From Halobacteriales archaeon (GTDB lineage: Archaea > Halobacteriota > Halobacteria > Halobacteriales > SKSH01): DNA of 64,000 nt. Of this stretch, positions 46,828 through 56,170 are shown in pieces (position 1 is the stretch's first letter; the number at the start of each line of letters is the position of its first letter). A program made the position numbers and the translations under genes. The notes under the pieces are model-generated. The model was not told the origin of the DNA. It was given only the letters and a program-made list of their open reading frames with translations, and made no database searches. The stretch is from positions 18,415 to 82,414 of the forward strand of contig SKSD01000001.1 in NCBI GenBank assembly GCA_007118145.1, read 5' to 3'.

Positions 46828-47006
46828 GGCTGGTTCTTCTCCCCTTTGGCGAGAGTTCGTCGACACCCCATCCATGGACGATATCGAAGAACGCTCGCAT
46901 CTGATACGGTATATGTCAAGTTAACAGTTCCCTCGATCTGATGAATCACTGCCCATTGGGAACAGACCCAGACAGCAGGAATATCGTTCCTCCAGGAGGG
47001 TACCAC

Positions 47007-47813
47007 TCATTTCGGTATCCAGTTCTCTCGAACAAATCTCGGCTCGAATCCTGCCCATTCGATGTTGTGATACGAGTGCTGTGGATCGCCGGGGACTGGC
47101 GCGCCAGTGCACGTAAGCAACCGCGTACAACCTGCATCCAACGCGTCTTCGATTCGGCGAGCCAGTAACGCTCGCTGGCTTCCGCGTTGTCGGAACGTCG
47201 GATCCGTCGCAGCCCATTCGAACCACGCGCAATCGCCGTCGATGAACATACCGCCGGTACCGGCTGGTGCATCCCCGTCGAAGGTCATGTATAGGTGGAA
47301 TCCAGGGCGATCGATGAGTCCCCGGACCAACACCGATGCCTCCGCGGTCATGCCGTACGCCGACGTAGCGATACGGCCGAACTCATCGATGTGTTCCTCG
47401 CCTATCTCACGCACCTCGAGATCCGATGCAGCCGTCGGGGCTGGGTCGGGCCCCCGTTCGAATTTCATCCAGCCTCGGCCAGACTTCAGCCCGCCGTCTT
47501 CAAGCAACCGCTCGATATCGTCGGGAAGCGAATCGGGATGAACCCCTAGATAAAAGCTCTCTACGCCGTGTTCCCGGTATGCCTCACAGATACGCTTGAT
47601 TCCATCCTCGGTCGCTGGCAGGTTCACCCCGAGACCGATCGCGCGATTTAGGAGTGTCGAGGGATCGTCTGAGACGATGGAGACCATAGTATCGTTAACC
47701 CACTCGAGATGCATGCCGAGTTGGGACTGCATCTCGTCGCTGGCACCCTCATGAATCGCTTCCAGCGCGGTTGCCTCCAGTCGCTCGCTCATATACTGAA
47801 GCTGGATACTCAT
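47007..47813 (-). CDS. GNAT family N-acetyltransferase
   Basis: About 268 residues. The C-terminal half is a GNAT domain: LEVREIGEEHIDEFGRIATSAYG and the acetyl-CoA loop in ATDPTFRQRGSQRALLARRIEDA (QRGSQRAL in place of the usual QxxGxA/G), then the Cys-rich TRLLTCTGAPVPG and HNIEWAGFEPRFVRENW. The N-terminal part (1-120) is a related degenerate copy, giving a two-domain acetyltransferase. Substrate unknown. Confidence 0.82.
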   Translation of the reverse strand: MSIQLQYMSERLEATALEAIHEGASDEMQSQLGMHLEWVNDTMVSIVSDDPSTLLNRAIGLGVNLPATEDGIKRICEAYREHGVESFYLGVHPDSLPDDIERLLEDGGLKSGRGWMKFERGPDPAPTAASDLEVREIGEEHIDEFGRIATSAYGMTAEASVLVRGLIDRPGFHLYMTFDGDAPAGTGGMFIDGDCAWFEWAATDPTFRQRGSQRALLARRIEDALDAGCTRLLTCTGAPVPGDPQHSYHNIEWAGFEPRFVRENWIPK

Positions 47814-47919
47814 CGTACTCTCCAATGTCCAGACGTTGATCGACTTACTATATCAGGCTCTGGAAATTGCGACCCTAGTGCCTCGTCACAAGCGAATATC
47901 GGAGCTGAGTTGCGGGCAC

Positions 47920-49707
47920 TCATGGCATTTCCTCCTTGGTAATCTGTTCGACAGTCTGGTTCACCCGGAGTCGGTTTTCAGGATCGTACGCTGTTTTTGT
48001 TTCGACGAGACGCTGGTATGCATCGTCAAGACCCCGCTTCATCGTTTCGTCGCCTCCCTCATGGAAGCCAGGGAAATTGAAATTCACTGTGCTGTCTGAG
48101 AATGGTGACATGTCCTCTAGGAAGTCGCGAACCCACTCGATATTTGTCTCGTCTGCCTCGGGATCATCCCAGTTAGCCTCGACCGCGAGAAGGTACGGGG
48201 AATCGCGACCAGGGAAGGCACTATCATCGAGACCAACATCCGCGACGGCACCACCCAATGTCCAGAGATCAGCGGTGGAATGGGGTGATGGTGCCATGTT
48301 CCCCCACTCGATGATCCGGTCGATGACATCTTCGGAGAGTGATTCGAGGTAGAGCGATTTCCAGTAATATCGTCTCCCATCGGGATAATCTGCGTCGAAT
48401 GCTTGTTGGAAGTCGACATAGCGCATCGTACCACTGAAATCCACGATCGGCTCGGCTAGCTCTCGAAGCGGCTCGATCACTGGTTCCCCCTCCTCAGGAG
48501 AACCAGCGTACATCCCTCCTATCACGATCTTGAGATCATCGACAACATCCTCTGTGAAGAGTTCATCGTCAGGTAGTAGCCCGAGTGATGCGATGAAACT
48601 GAGTTCGTCAGGTGACGATCGAGCATATTCTCGAACACCTCGCATGACTTCAATCGCGTCATCACTGTGATAGATAACCAGGGCGACTGACACCTCTGGT
48701 CCGACTGGATGAAGGTCGAACTCAAATCCCGTAACCACTCCGGGACTAGTCCCACTCCCACGAATACTCCAGAAGAGGTCCTGGTGTTGGTCCGCGCTAG
48801 CCGTGAGGTACTCGCCGGTGATACTGACAAAACCGACTGACTCGATGTTGTCGGCACTCAGTCCATATTTGTTCCGGAGGTGTCCGAGTCCTCCACCGAG
48901 AGTGAGCCCCGACACACCAGTCGCAGAGACGACCCCGAGGGGGGTTGCGAGGCCGAACGCTTGCGTCTCACGGTCGACATCCCTTAGCGTTGCTCCCGCT
49001 TGGACCCATGCCGTGCGTGTATCAGGGTCTACCCACACACCGGTCATCGCTGAGAGGTCGATAACAACACCGCCATCACAGACAGCGGAACCAGCGACGT
49101 TGTGACCGCCACCCCGGATGGAGACAAGCAGGTCGTTCTCACGGATAAAGTTCACTGCCTTGATTACGTCCGAAACCCCTGCACATCGGAGTATGAGGCC
49201 GGGGTATCTGTCGATCATCCCGTTCCATACCGCCCTTGCTTCGTCGTACTCAGCATCGTCGGGACAAATCACGTTTCCGGCTAAACTGGTGCGTAGTTCC
49301 TTCACCGCTCGGTTTGGGAGCACCGTCCCGGACCATTCCACGATGAGATCGGCATCGAGGTGCATGACCTCAAACCCCGAGATGGAGGTCACCTCCTCTG
49401 CACCGTCTTGATCGCGACTTGCGTTGTCTCCCGTCAGGACTCCGGACGTGTGGACAGCAACCTTCCCGTCGCCCACGATGGCGTAATCGACCGCTACATC
49501 CACGTCGATGGCGCCTTCTGTGATCCGTTCGACGAATTGTTTGTGGGCTTCAGGCCCGATTCCAGCAGTCGGATTCGCGGGATCGTGTACGAAGACGGTC
49601 GGTGAACAGAGGCGGTCGAGTTGGTCGAAGTCGCTGCTCCATGCAGCATCGATAAAGGTGCTGGCCAGTGCTTTTGGGTCGAGAGGATGTTTGGTATGGA
49701 TCGTCAT
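47920..49707 (-). CDS. SnoaL-like domain fused to BBE-type FAD-linked oxidase
   Basis: 595 residues. Residues 1-130 resemble a SnoaL/NTF2-like domain (FIDAAWSSDFDQLDRLCSPTVFVHDPA, GPEAHKQFVERITEGAIDVDV). Residues 135-595 are a berberine-bridge-enzyme-type flavoprotein: VSIRGGGHNVAGSAVCDGG carries the His for covalent FAD, GVSGLTLGGGLGHL the second FAD loop, and the C-terminal BBE motif YDPENRLRVNQ closes it. The Cys used for a second FAD bond in plant enzymes is not seen at the corresponding loop. The fusion probably adds a binding pocket or dimer interface. Confidence 0.88.
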   Translation of the reverse strand: MTIHTKHPLDPKALASTFIDAAWSSDFDQLDRLCSPTVFVHDPANPTAGIGPEAHKQFVERITEGAIDVDVAVDYAIVGDGKVAVHTSGVLTGDNASRDQDGAEEVTSISGFEVMHLDADLIVEWSGTVLPNRAVKELRTSLAGNVICPDDAEYDEARAVWNGMIDRYPGLILRCAGVSDVIKAVNFIRENDLLVSIRGGGHNVAGSAVCDGGVVIDLSAMTGVWVDPDTRTAWVQAGATLRDVDRETQAFGLATPLGVVSATGVSGLTLGGGLGHLRNKYGLSADNIESVGFVSITGEYLTASADQHQDLFWSIRGSGTSPGVVTGFEFDLHPVGPEVSVALVIYHSDDAIEVMRGVREYARSSPDELSFIASLGLLPDDELFTEDVVDDLKIVIGGMYAGSPEEGEPVIEPLRELAEPIVDFSGTMRYVDFQQAFDADYPDGRRYYWKSLYLESLSEDVIDRIIEWGNMAPSPHSTADLWTLGGAVADVGLDDSAFPGRDSPYLLAVEANWDDPEADETNIEWVRDFLEDMSPFSDSTVNFNFPGFHEGGDETMKRGLDDAYQRLVETKTAYDPENRLRVNQTVEQITKEEMP

Positions 49708-50229
49708 TGGTTAATCACGATATTGATGACTCATTTTCGCTATCATCGAGCGGATTGAAACTGCCCGACATAAGCCCATACTCTTGAACGACCGTTGCAC
49801 GAATGTAGTCACCCGGTGATATTTTCTCGACAGATGAGAACCACTTCAAGGCTGTCTCACGGCCTGAGACAGCACACCTTGGGTTGCCCCCACTCGTAGT
49901 TTTGGCGCTCCCCCGCTGGAAGATATCCTCGAAAATCCCACGATAGCTCTGTGATAACGGTCACGATTGCTGGGGAGAATGGCACCACCGTAGTCCACGC
50001 ACCAGGACCAAGAGGGTTCACGACACCTTACAAGCTTGCAAGCGCGAATATGTGCCTGAGATATCGGCATCCATTAGGTCTTCACCGGTGTCAGGCACAG
50101 CATTCTGGTGATCAGGTCGTCGATCTTAGCTCGGATCAGGTACATATCTCCACATCAAGCGAATCTCACACCATCGTTCATCACCCTCTAATGCGTGGCT
50201 ATTAGGGTCCTGCTCACGATGGCAACGAT
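49708..50229. other. Intergenic region with a perfect hairpin
   Basis: About 520 bp without a gene. A perfect inverted repeat, GCTGTCTCA / TGAGACAGC with a 5-base loop (49851-49873), stands alone; it is too far from a gene end to be a terminator and resembles an insertion-element tip. Confidence 0.45.
49851..49873. repeat. Perfect 9-bp inverted repeat
   Basis: GCTGTCTCA, loop CGGCC, TGAGACAGC. Stable stem; may be the end of a lost insertion sequence. Confidence 0.6.
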
Positions 50230-50676
50230 ATGGTGCCGTTCACGTTCGCACCATCGAAGCTCGTGACGGTCAGTAAACAGATTATTGACTGCATCCTGAC
50301 CCAGCACGATGCCTCAGGGACAAACGACAACGTGTTGACCTCCTACATCTCGAACGTGACCAACAAGCGTCTAATACACGGTACCACCAGTCGCCGCAGG
50401 GCGTTCATTGGCTACCTCACGAAGGTTGGCAACCTCGCTGTCGGCTATGATCTGATCGCCAGTCTCCACACTGGTTTTGTCTGCAAGCTGGCTTACCATG
50501 TCGACATCTCGGATGATATCCTTGCGCAGTCGCCGACAGCCGTATCATTGAATACTCACATCCACGATGCAGAACTCGCGATGACACACGACAAAATCTT
50601 CGCACCATACGTCGAAGATTGGTTCACTCCCCCCAGTGTGAACAAATGCTCCAAAGGAGTCGCTTGCCTACCGTGA
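50230..50676 (+). CDS. Hypothetical protein, possible fragment
   Basis: 148 residues, no family recognised. Third codon positions are mostly G or C and the frame ends in a GTGA overlap with the next gene (50673-50676), both hints that it is coding. The segment TSRRRAFIGYLTKVGNLAVGYD is basic and helical. An in-frame TAG lies shortly upstream, so it may be the C-terminal end of a broken gene. Confidence 0.35.
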   Translation: MVPFTFAPSKLVTVSKQIIDCILTQHDASGTNDNVLTSYISNVTNKRLIHGTTSRRRAFIGYLTKVGNLAVGYDLIASLHTGFVCKLAYHVDISDDILAQSPTAVSLNTHIHDAELAMTHDKIFAPYVEDWFTPPSVNKCSKGVACLP

Positions 50677-51098
50677 CGACGGTTGTTGAGCGGTCATTCG
50701 AGGTTGAGGCCACCGTCGAGGAGGTGTGGGAGCTACTCTCAGATCCACTCCTTCGAGCACAGGCGATCAGCGTCGTCGATCGCTTCGAGGTAGATGGTAA
50801 GGTCACCGTCTGGCGGCTGAAACTGCCAATCCGGACACTCCCGGGTACCATCCCCGTACGCACTCGGGATGTCGAGCGAGATCCACCCCGGTACGTTCGC
50901 TTCAAGGGTACCTCGTGGGTGATGGATGTCGAGGGAGAACATGAGCTCACACCGACCGAGTTCGGCTGTTCAGTACGTAACAGGTTCGTCGTCGACGGGA
51001 AGTTCCCTGGCGTCGAGACGTTCTTCAGTGCAAGTATCGACGACGAGATCAATCATCTGTTCGAGTTTGTGAGTGATCAAGTCTCGTCGGCCAAATAG
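50673..51098 (+). CDS. SRPBCC family protein
   Basis: A 141-residue START/Bet v1-like ligand-binding protein: VTTVVERSFEVEATVEEVWELLSDP-type start (positions 1-25), central strands VTVWRLKLPI and RYVRFKGTSWVMDVEGEHELTP, and a long C-terminal helix. Start is a GTG overlapping the upstream stop, with AGGAG 14 bases before it, a rare case of a possible Shine-Dalgarno here. Ligand unknown; such proteins may act as cyclases or lipid carriers. Confidence 0.8.
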   Translation: MTTVVERSFEVEATVEEVWELLSDPLLRAQAISVVDRFEVDGKVTVWRLKLPIRTLPGTIPVRTRDVERDPPRYVRFKGTSWVMDVEGEHELTPTEFGCSVRNRFVVDGKFPGVETFFSASIDDEINHLFEFVSDQVSSAK

Positions 51099-51113
51099 AC
51101 CCCCTTTGCAAAG

Positions 51114-51120
51114 TTATTTA
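51114..51120 (+). promoter_or_regulatory. TATA box of the DUF7114 gene
   Basis: TTATTTA, 25-31 bp before the ATG at 51145; leaderless spacing. It decides the start against the upstream open frame. Confidence 0.55.
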
Positions 51121-51144
51121 CCCCACCTCGTCAAGCCTCCAGCG

Positions 51145-51774
51145 ATGGAGCCAGGCACCGCTGTGTTCAATGCAGCCTGCCGGCTGATCGGAGACATCGA
51201 ACCCGCTCAGTTGAGCACCGCACTCGAGACACGCTTACAGACGGCCTCGATGGTACCTGGCGCGGTCACGGTGATCACCGCCGAGCATCTTGGTGGAATT
51301 GAAGCCGGTGAGAAGGCGATTGATCGAGCGGTAGGCGTCCAGCTCTGTTATGAGGGCATGCGGTTAACTCGGACGCTCATACAGGAGGCAGTACGGTACG
51401 AGGCAGAGGTCACGCCCGAGGACTACCTCGATCTCGTTGCGGCGGAGGTACTCGTCTCAAGTGGATTCGTCGAGCTTGCAGATACCCAGGTGTCTGATGA
51501 TGCGATCGAAATTGTCCGACGTTTTGCCCGTCAACAGACCGAATCCTACAAGGTCGACAGCCAGGATGCCGCACTCGAACACGATGTTGTCTCATTGGCT
51601 GTGGCGGCGGGGGCAACAGTGGTGCTCGATGTGGTGCCACCCGCCGTCGAGGAAGAGGGACAGAGGTTGGCCACCGCTGTCGCTAGAAACCCGTTGCCGC
51701 CGGTGACAGCAGTCAGGTCGCCAATCCAGGCGGCGGTGGAGGCGACAGCTGATCAGGTCCCCCTCAACGATTAA
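51145..51774 (+). CDS. DUF7114 family protein
   Basis: A 209-residue Halobacteria-specific protein that is mostly helical: ETRLQTASMVPGAVTVITAE, DRAVGVQLCYEGMRLTRTLI, YLDLVAAEVLVSSGFVELADTQ and EIVRRFARQQTES. The pattern recalls helical prenyl-synthase-like folds but lacks their DDxxD motifs, so an enzymatic role is not supported. Located 46 bp after an SRPBCC gene. Confidence 0.8.
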   Translation: MEPGTAVFNAACRLIGDIEPAQLSTALETRLQTASMVPGAVTVITAEHLGGIEAGEKAIDRAVGVQLCYEGMRLTRTLIQEAVRYEAEVTPEDYLDLVAAEVLVSSGFVELADTQVSDDAIEIVRRFARQQTESYKVDSQDAALEHDVVSLAVAAGATVVLDVVPPAVEEEGQRLATAVARNPLPPVTAVRSPIQAAVEATADQVPLND

Positions 51775-52157
51775 CTCTGCTGGCGCGGTTGGCATGAATG
51801 GAAATGAATTATACTGGTCGAACACCTGCTGTAGTTGACTCGTATCAATCTTCTGATTACTCGTTACTTCGAGCCGGGTCTGTGAGACACAGTTAGACCC
51901 AGCTTGAGCGTTGCTCACGATGGCGATGTGAATGAGGTAGAGTCACAACGATTCGAACTGGTTAGCGGAACCGGAGTCGTCTTTGGTGCAGGAGTATATC
52001 AACCGTACCAGCGATGGTGCACTGCATATCGGGAGACATTGTCTCCGACTCGATGCGGTAAATCGGAATAGTCAGCAAAGACCCTGATGCGTGAATCGGC
52101 TTTTTATGCCAGAGCTCTCGAGTGGAATACAGGAACCGTGAGTCACCGGGTGTGCAC
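51775..52157. other. Intergenic region
   Basis: About 380 bp without a gene. A TTTTTATG box at 52101-52108 is the likely promoter of the DUF422 gene; a GTG at 52122 lies too close to it to be translated from that transcript. Confidence 0.4.
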
Positions 52158-52685
52158 ATGGGGATGGAGTGTCACACCATCGAAGCTTTACAAGCAGCCT
52201 CGGTATCGTCTAATGTGGCCGATCAACGTGTTATAGCTGGAGTCATCGTTGCGATCGGGATTCTCGCACTCGCTCACGCCGCAGTCACGTGGCCGCTATT
52301 CGCGACGGTAGCATTTTTCCTCGGCGGTGCGATCGTTGCGTTCGTCGCTGAAGTGATCGCCATCTATCGTGGCTGGCTTGAGCATCATATCGGGCCGAAA
52401 CTCGTCGGTGTTCCCCTGTATATACTGTTTGGATGGACGGGATTGGTCTATATTGCATTCCGTGTGGCACTGCTCGTGACTGACGGTTGGATAGCTGTCG
52501 CCACAGCTGGCGTGATCGCCACCAGTTACGACTTACTCGTCGATCACCGAGGTGTCGAAGACGGTAGTTGGACGTACTCAGATGATTTTCCAGGCCCCCG
52601 TTACCGTGGCGTCCCATGGCTGAATTTTGTCGGGTGGCTGGTGATCAGTTGCATCACCGCAGCGCTCGCCACCCCGTTCTTGTGA
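52158..52685 (+). CDS. Carotenoid biosynthesis protein, DUF422 (CruF-like, short)
   Basis: About 175 residues with five membrane helices. Homologous to DUF422, which includes bisanhydrobacterioruberin hydratase CruF of the haloarchaeal C50 pigment pathway. Landmarks: GGAIVAFVAEVIAIYRGWLEHHIG, then SYDLLVDHRGVEDGSWTY and GVPWLNFVGWLVIS. It is shorter than CruF (about 270-300 residues) and lacks its first helices, so it may be a paralogue with another role. Start chosen from promoter spacing; GTG at 52122 is the alternative. Confidence 0.7.
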   Translation: MGMECHTIEALQAASVSSNVADQRVIAGVIVAIGILALAHAAVTWPLFATVAFFLGGAIVAFVAEVIAIYRGWLEHHIGPKLVGVPLYILFGWTGLVYIAFRVALLVTDGWIAVATAGVIATSYDLLVDHRGVEDGSWTYSDDFPGPRYRGVPWLNFVGWLVISCITAALATPFL

Positions 52686-52811
52686 TGTCATATCGATTGC
52701 AACAGATCTCAGCGGTGCAAATGTCGATTCAGTAGCCACGATCAACCGGGTTAGAACAATTCATCCAACGGTCATTCAAGGAACCGGCAGGTGGATGTCG
52801 GGGTGAACCGT

Positions 52812-54161
52812 TCAGCCTCCTGGCTTGAGAACACGCCAGGCTATCATGGGCTTGAATAGTGACAGCCCTCCCGTCTCCATAAAGCCGACACGACCAAACG
52901 CCTCAGCCAGTCTCCAGTCGGTGTGCGCCTTGCGGATCAACCTGGAGAGATATCGGTTCGTGATGCCGGTACCAAATGGCCTCGGACCGCTGGTCTCCGG
53001 GTACTTGAAATCGGCCCCAGTGGACATCTTCCACGCTTCATCGACAATGCGTCCTGCAGCAGCGAAAAACTGCAGGGCGATCGCGTTGCTGGCGTCGGTT
53101 GCCAGAGTGTGATGTAACTGCACCGCCTGGAGTGCGGCTACCGACATACCCTGGCCATAGATCGGGTTGAAGCTGGCGATGGCGTCACCGACGACAACCA
53201 GGCCATCCGGGAACTCCTCGAGCTCCTCGTATCGTCTGCGGCGATTAGACGGGATAGGATAGAAGGCGATGTCCTCCGAGAGAAACTCGTGTTCACTGAG
53301 TATCTCCCGGACATCCGAAATCGGAAGGCTGTCGGCGAAGTCACAGAACTTTTCCGGGTCGGTTGGTGCATGGTCGCCATGATAGCCGGCCAGGGTCAAC
53401 ACCCGTTTATCCCCCTCGATCGGGAACGTGGCACAGCCTCGCCGATTCGGCGGTGTGGGAAACACGACGAGTGCCCGATGATCGCTGGCTTTTCGTTCGA
53501 GGATGGCGGTACTGTATGCTACACCGGTCGTCACCAGGTCGGTGGGTGGTGAAGCATAGCCATGGTCTTCAAGCCACGTTGGCGTTCGTGACGTTCTGCC
53601 AGTCGCATCGACGACTAGGTCCGCTTCGATATCATGCGTGTCGCCGTCAGTTCGAACGGTGACGCCTTCGACTGTTGACATATCGTCGCTCGTGACCAGC
53701 CCGACGAATTGACAGGACTCCCGGATAGTCACGTTCTCGAGAGCCGCCACCCGCTTTCGGGCGATGTACTCGAACAGTGGGCGGCTTGCACAGTACATCG
53801 GCATGTGAACCGGCCCTTTCGCCAGAAATCCACCTTCGATGTACACATCGAAGTCGACGGCGGCATCGATCTCGAGTCCCCCAGCATCGGTCAACTCTTG
53901 GGTATAGCCAGGGAAGAGGTCATCGAGCATCTCCTGTCCGGCTTTTTGCAGTACATGTATGTGCTGGGACTGGGGGACGCCTGGACGGATGGTTGCGTCG
54001 GTGGGGAGTCGATCCTTTTCCACTACCGTCACCGTCTCGAATGCGTCAGCAAGCACGCGGGCCGCCAGTAATCCGGCCATACTCGCTCCCACGACCAGTC
54101 CGTGACCCTCGCGCTGTGAGAGCTGGTCGGGGTCGTATCTCGTGATGGAATCTAGAGTCAT
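52812..54161 (-). CDS. FAD-dependent monooxygenase/reductase
   Basis: 449 residues of the UbiH/geranylgeranyl reductase-like flavoprotein group. Dinucleotide motif LVVGASMAGLLAARVLAD (22-39), a DG/GD-type motif in DLVVDATGRTSRTP, and the second FAD loop VVVGDAIASFNPIYGQGMSVAA. Absence of a typical lipid-reductase C-terminus leans to a hydroxylase of aromatic or polyketide-like molecules. ATG at 54161 gives MTLDSITRYDPDQLSQREGHG. Confidence 0.85.
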   Translation of the reverse strand: MTLDSITRYDPDQLSQREGHGLVVGASMAGLLAARVLADAFETVTVVEKDRLPTDATIRPGVPQSQHIHVLQKAGQEMLDDLFPGYTQELTDAGGLEIDAAVDFDVYIEGGFLAKGPVHMPMYCASRPLFEYIARKRVAALENVTIRESCQFVGLVTSDDMSTVEGVTVRTDGDTHDIEADLVVDATGRTSRTPTWLEDHGYASPPTDLVTTGVAYSTAILERKASDHRALVVFPTPPNRRGCATFPIEGDKRVLTLAGYHGDHAPTDPEKFCDFADSLPISDVREILSEHEFLSEDIAFYPIPSNRRRRYEELEEFPDGLVVVGDAIASFNPIYGQGMSVAALQAVQLHHTLATDASNAIALQFFAAAGRIVDEAWKMSTGADFKYPETSGPRPFGTGITNRYLSRLIRKAHTDWRLAEAFGRVGFMETGGLSLFKPMIAWRVLKPGG

Positions 54162-54388
54162 ACGGCGGCGCTCTTTGTGGAGAGTTGGCGGTAGTGACCA
54201 TAGTGTTATGCCAAGAACATGTACGATGGTGTAGAGGATTGTCTGGTACGACTTTGGTGCCAATAGTATTCCCCTGCAATAACGCTGAAGCTTCCGTGAG
54301 AGGTTAAGAGCGTGTACGGTCGATCCGAAATTTTGTAACCGGGTATGGTCCCATCCCAACTGGAGTGGTTACCCCCTCCGACACATTG

Positions 54389-55213
54389 TCAACACGATTC
54401 CATAACGTACGACTCGAAGGGAAAGACGATCCCATCATCGTCTGAGTAGTCTTCGAGTTTGTCTTCGACGTCTTGGATGAGTTCATCGCGGGCCGTTTTC
54501 GAAGCGGCTCCAATTGGATGGGCAAGTGGTGAAGTCGCCGCTTGTCTGCTTATGAAGTCCTCGACGGATGAGAAGCGCACTGAGCCTATGTCGATGGTGA
54601 TCGACACATCATCGAATCCAGCATTGTGTGCGATTCGTTGTAGGTAGGCGGCGTCCCACGCGGGGAATGGCCCATGCATCATCGCCCCCCATTCATCGCC
54701 GATGTGACGTGATAAGGCCTCTGACAGGACCTCCCAGCCAGGCTGATACTCAAGCGGCCGACCGACATTCAGCAACACACTACCTCCTGGTGCCACGACG
54801 CGACGCATCTCTTCGAGTGCAAGTACTGGGTCGTCGAAGAACGGAAGGCCCTGTTGACAGAGGACGATGTTGAATCGCTCATCAGCGAACGGAAGTTCCG
54901 TGGCGTCGGCCTCTCGCCACTCGATTTCAAGCCCCTCCTCAGTTGCGGTCTTCGTTGCCACTGCCAACATACCCTCGTCAGTATCGACACCCACCACTGA
55001 TCCCGTCTCGCCGACGCGTGAAGCCACTCGCCGTGCGACGATACCAGTACCACACGCGACATCGAGAACGTGATCATCATCCCGGATGGTGGCTCGTTCC
55101 ATGAGCCGGTCTGCCCACGGTGAGAAAATCACCGGGACAAATAACTCCTCGTACGCTTCAGGAGAACCCTGTTCAAACTGCCAATCAGTTGCTTGATTTG
55201 TTCGTTCACTCAT
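54389..55213 (-). CDS. Class I SAM-dependent methyltransferase
   Basis: 274 residues. SAM motif I HVLDVACGTGIVARRVA (about 46-62), motif II acid in VVGVDTDEGML, motif III RFNIVLCQQGLPFFDDPVLALEEMRRVVAPGGSVLLNVG. UbiE-like; substrate unknown. ATG at 55213 chosen as the family start (MSERTNQATDWQFEQG). Next to the FAD monooxygenase in the same orientation, suggesting a shared small-molecule pathway. Confidence 0.86.
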   Translation of the reverse strand: MSERTNQATDWQFEQGSPEAYEELFVPVIFSPWADRLMERATIRDDDHVLDVACGTGIVARRVASRVGETGSVVGVDTDEGMLAVATKTATEEGLEIEWREADATELPFADERFNIVLCQQGLPFFDDPVLALEEMRRVVAPGGSVLLNVGRPLEYQPGWEVLSEALSRHIGDEWGAMMHGPFPAWDAAYLQRIAHNAGFDDVSITIDIGSVRFSSVEDFISRQAATSPLAHPIGAASKTARDELIQDVEDKLEDYSDDDGIVFPFESYVMESC

Positions 55214-55450
55214 GATCTCGCTATCTCTTCGATCTCCGCTAAGTCGAATCGGGTGGTCCATGGTGCCTCCCGCAGATTTGCCGCTCGCTTCATTCTCACC
55301 ACGGAACCGACTACGGCGCAACCGACAGTATAACTTCCCCGTGAAAGGCTTCACGCCGTGAAAAGAAATTCAAGGTGATCTAGTACTTCGAATCGGTCGA
55401 AATGAGATCATCGATCGACCTGGCGAAGAATACCCCAAGATTACTGGATT

Positions 55451-55893
55451 TCAGCATGACCTTCCAAAACCGAGCATCAATCCGGCATTCTGGACGAACT
55501 CGGTGATCCGTTCGACGGGCTGGTACGGATAGCCAGGCTCCGGTTTAGCAACCGTGATATCAGCGAATAGCTCGATGCTGAAGTTCTCAAGCTCGTGTGG
55601 AAGCCACGGCCATACCTCACGAATCGAGTGTTCGACACCCATGGCCTCACGAGACTCACCCAACCTGTCGGCGACGAACTCCCCCAAATCGGTTATTCGA
55701 TACGATCGTCCCTCTTTGGTGATCCAGTGGCGATTTTGAATGTCGCTCAGAACGCGGTCGATTGTTGGTGGGGACGCACCTGTGGGCGTCTGAACTCTCG
55801 CCGGTTGCAGGGGGGTTCTTTCAGTGCATCAAGGACACTGAAACGGTGTTGCGAGCTTACAAGAAACTCGATGTCATCGAGTGCCGTGTCCAT
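55451..55893 (-). pseudogene. FilR1-type HTH regulator, frameshifted and truncated
   Basis: The start (MDTALDDIEFLVSSQHRFSV, 55893) and LDALKEPPCNRRE lie in one frame; the continuation TGASPPTIDRVLSDIQNRHW, then LGEFVADRLGES and VWPWLPHELENFSIELFADI, lies in another. The shift falls near 55790-55800. The frame then stops at 55451 after about 145 residues, where intact relatives such as the gene at 45055 continue for another 130 residues of ligand domain. So at least two lesions; a dead gene. Confidence 0.8.
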
Positions 55894-56106
55894 AAGTGTG
55901 CTACGCTTTGACACACTATAGTCGTATAGGAGCACCGAGCAGTTCGGAGGTTGGTTACAGCTCTGATACACTCCTACGTTCGTGACATTGAGCAGACCGT
56001 CGTGACACATCTATATCGCTTTTTGCTCACCTGGGGCGGAGTATCCATCAGCATCAATCGACCAATACCGTTTTAGCCCCCGTTCCCCGACTACTCAATA
56101 ACATTC

Positions 56107-56158
56107 GAGGCGATGGGGTCCGCCTCACCCAACCGCCGATACGGCTGATGACTCCTAC
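56107..56158 (+). ncRNA. Fluoride riboswitch (crcB motif)
   Basis: Matches the crcB-motif consensus: GAGGCGATGGGGTCCGCCTC forms the first stem-loop with the invariant GGCGATGG, followed by ACCCAACCGCC, a second stem CCG/CGG and the invariant GCTGATGACTCCTAC. It ends 12 bp before the ATG of the first CrcB gene, exactly the expected place. It should sense fluoride and raise channel expression. Confidence 0.92.
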
Positions 56159-56170
56159 TATGTCAACCAC

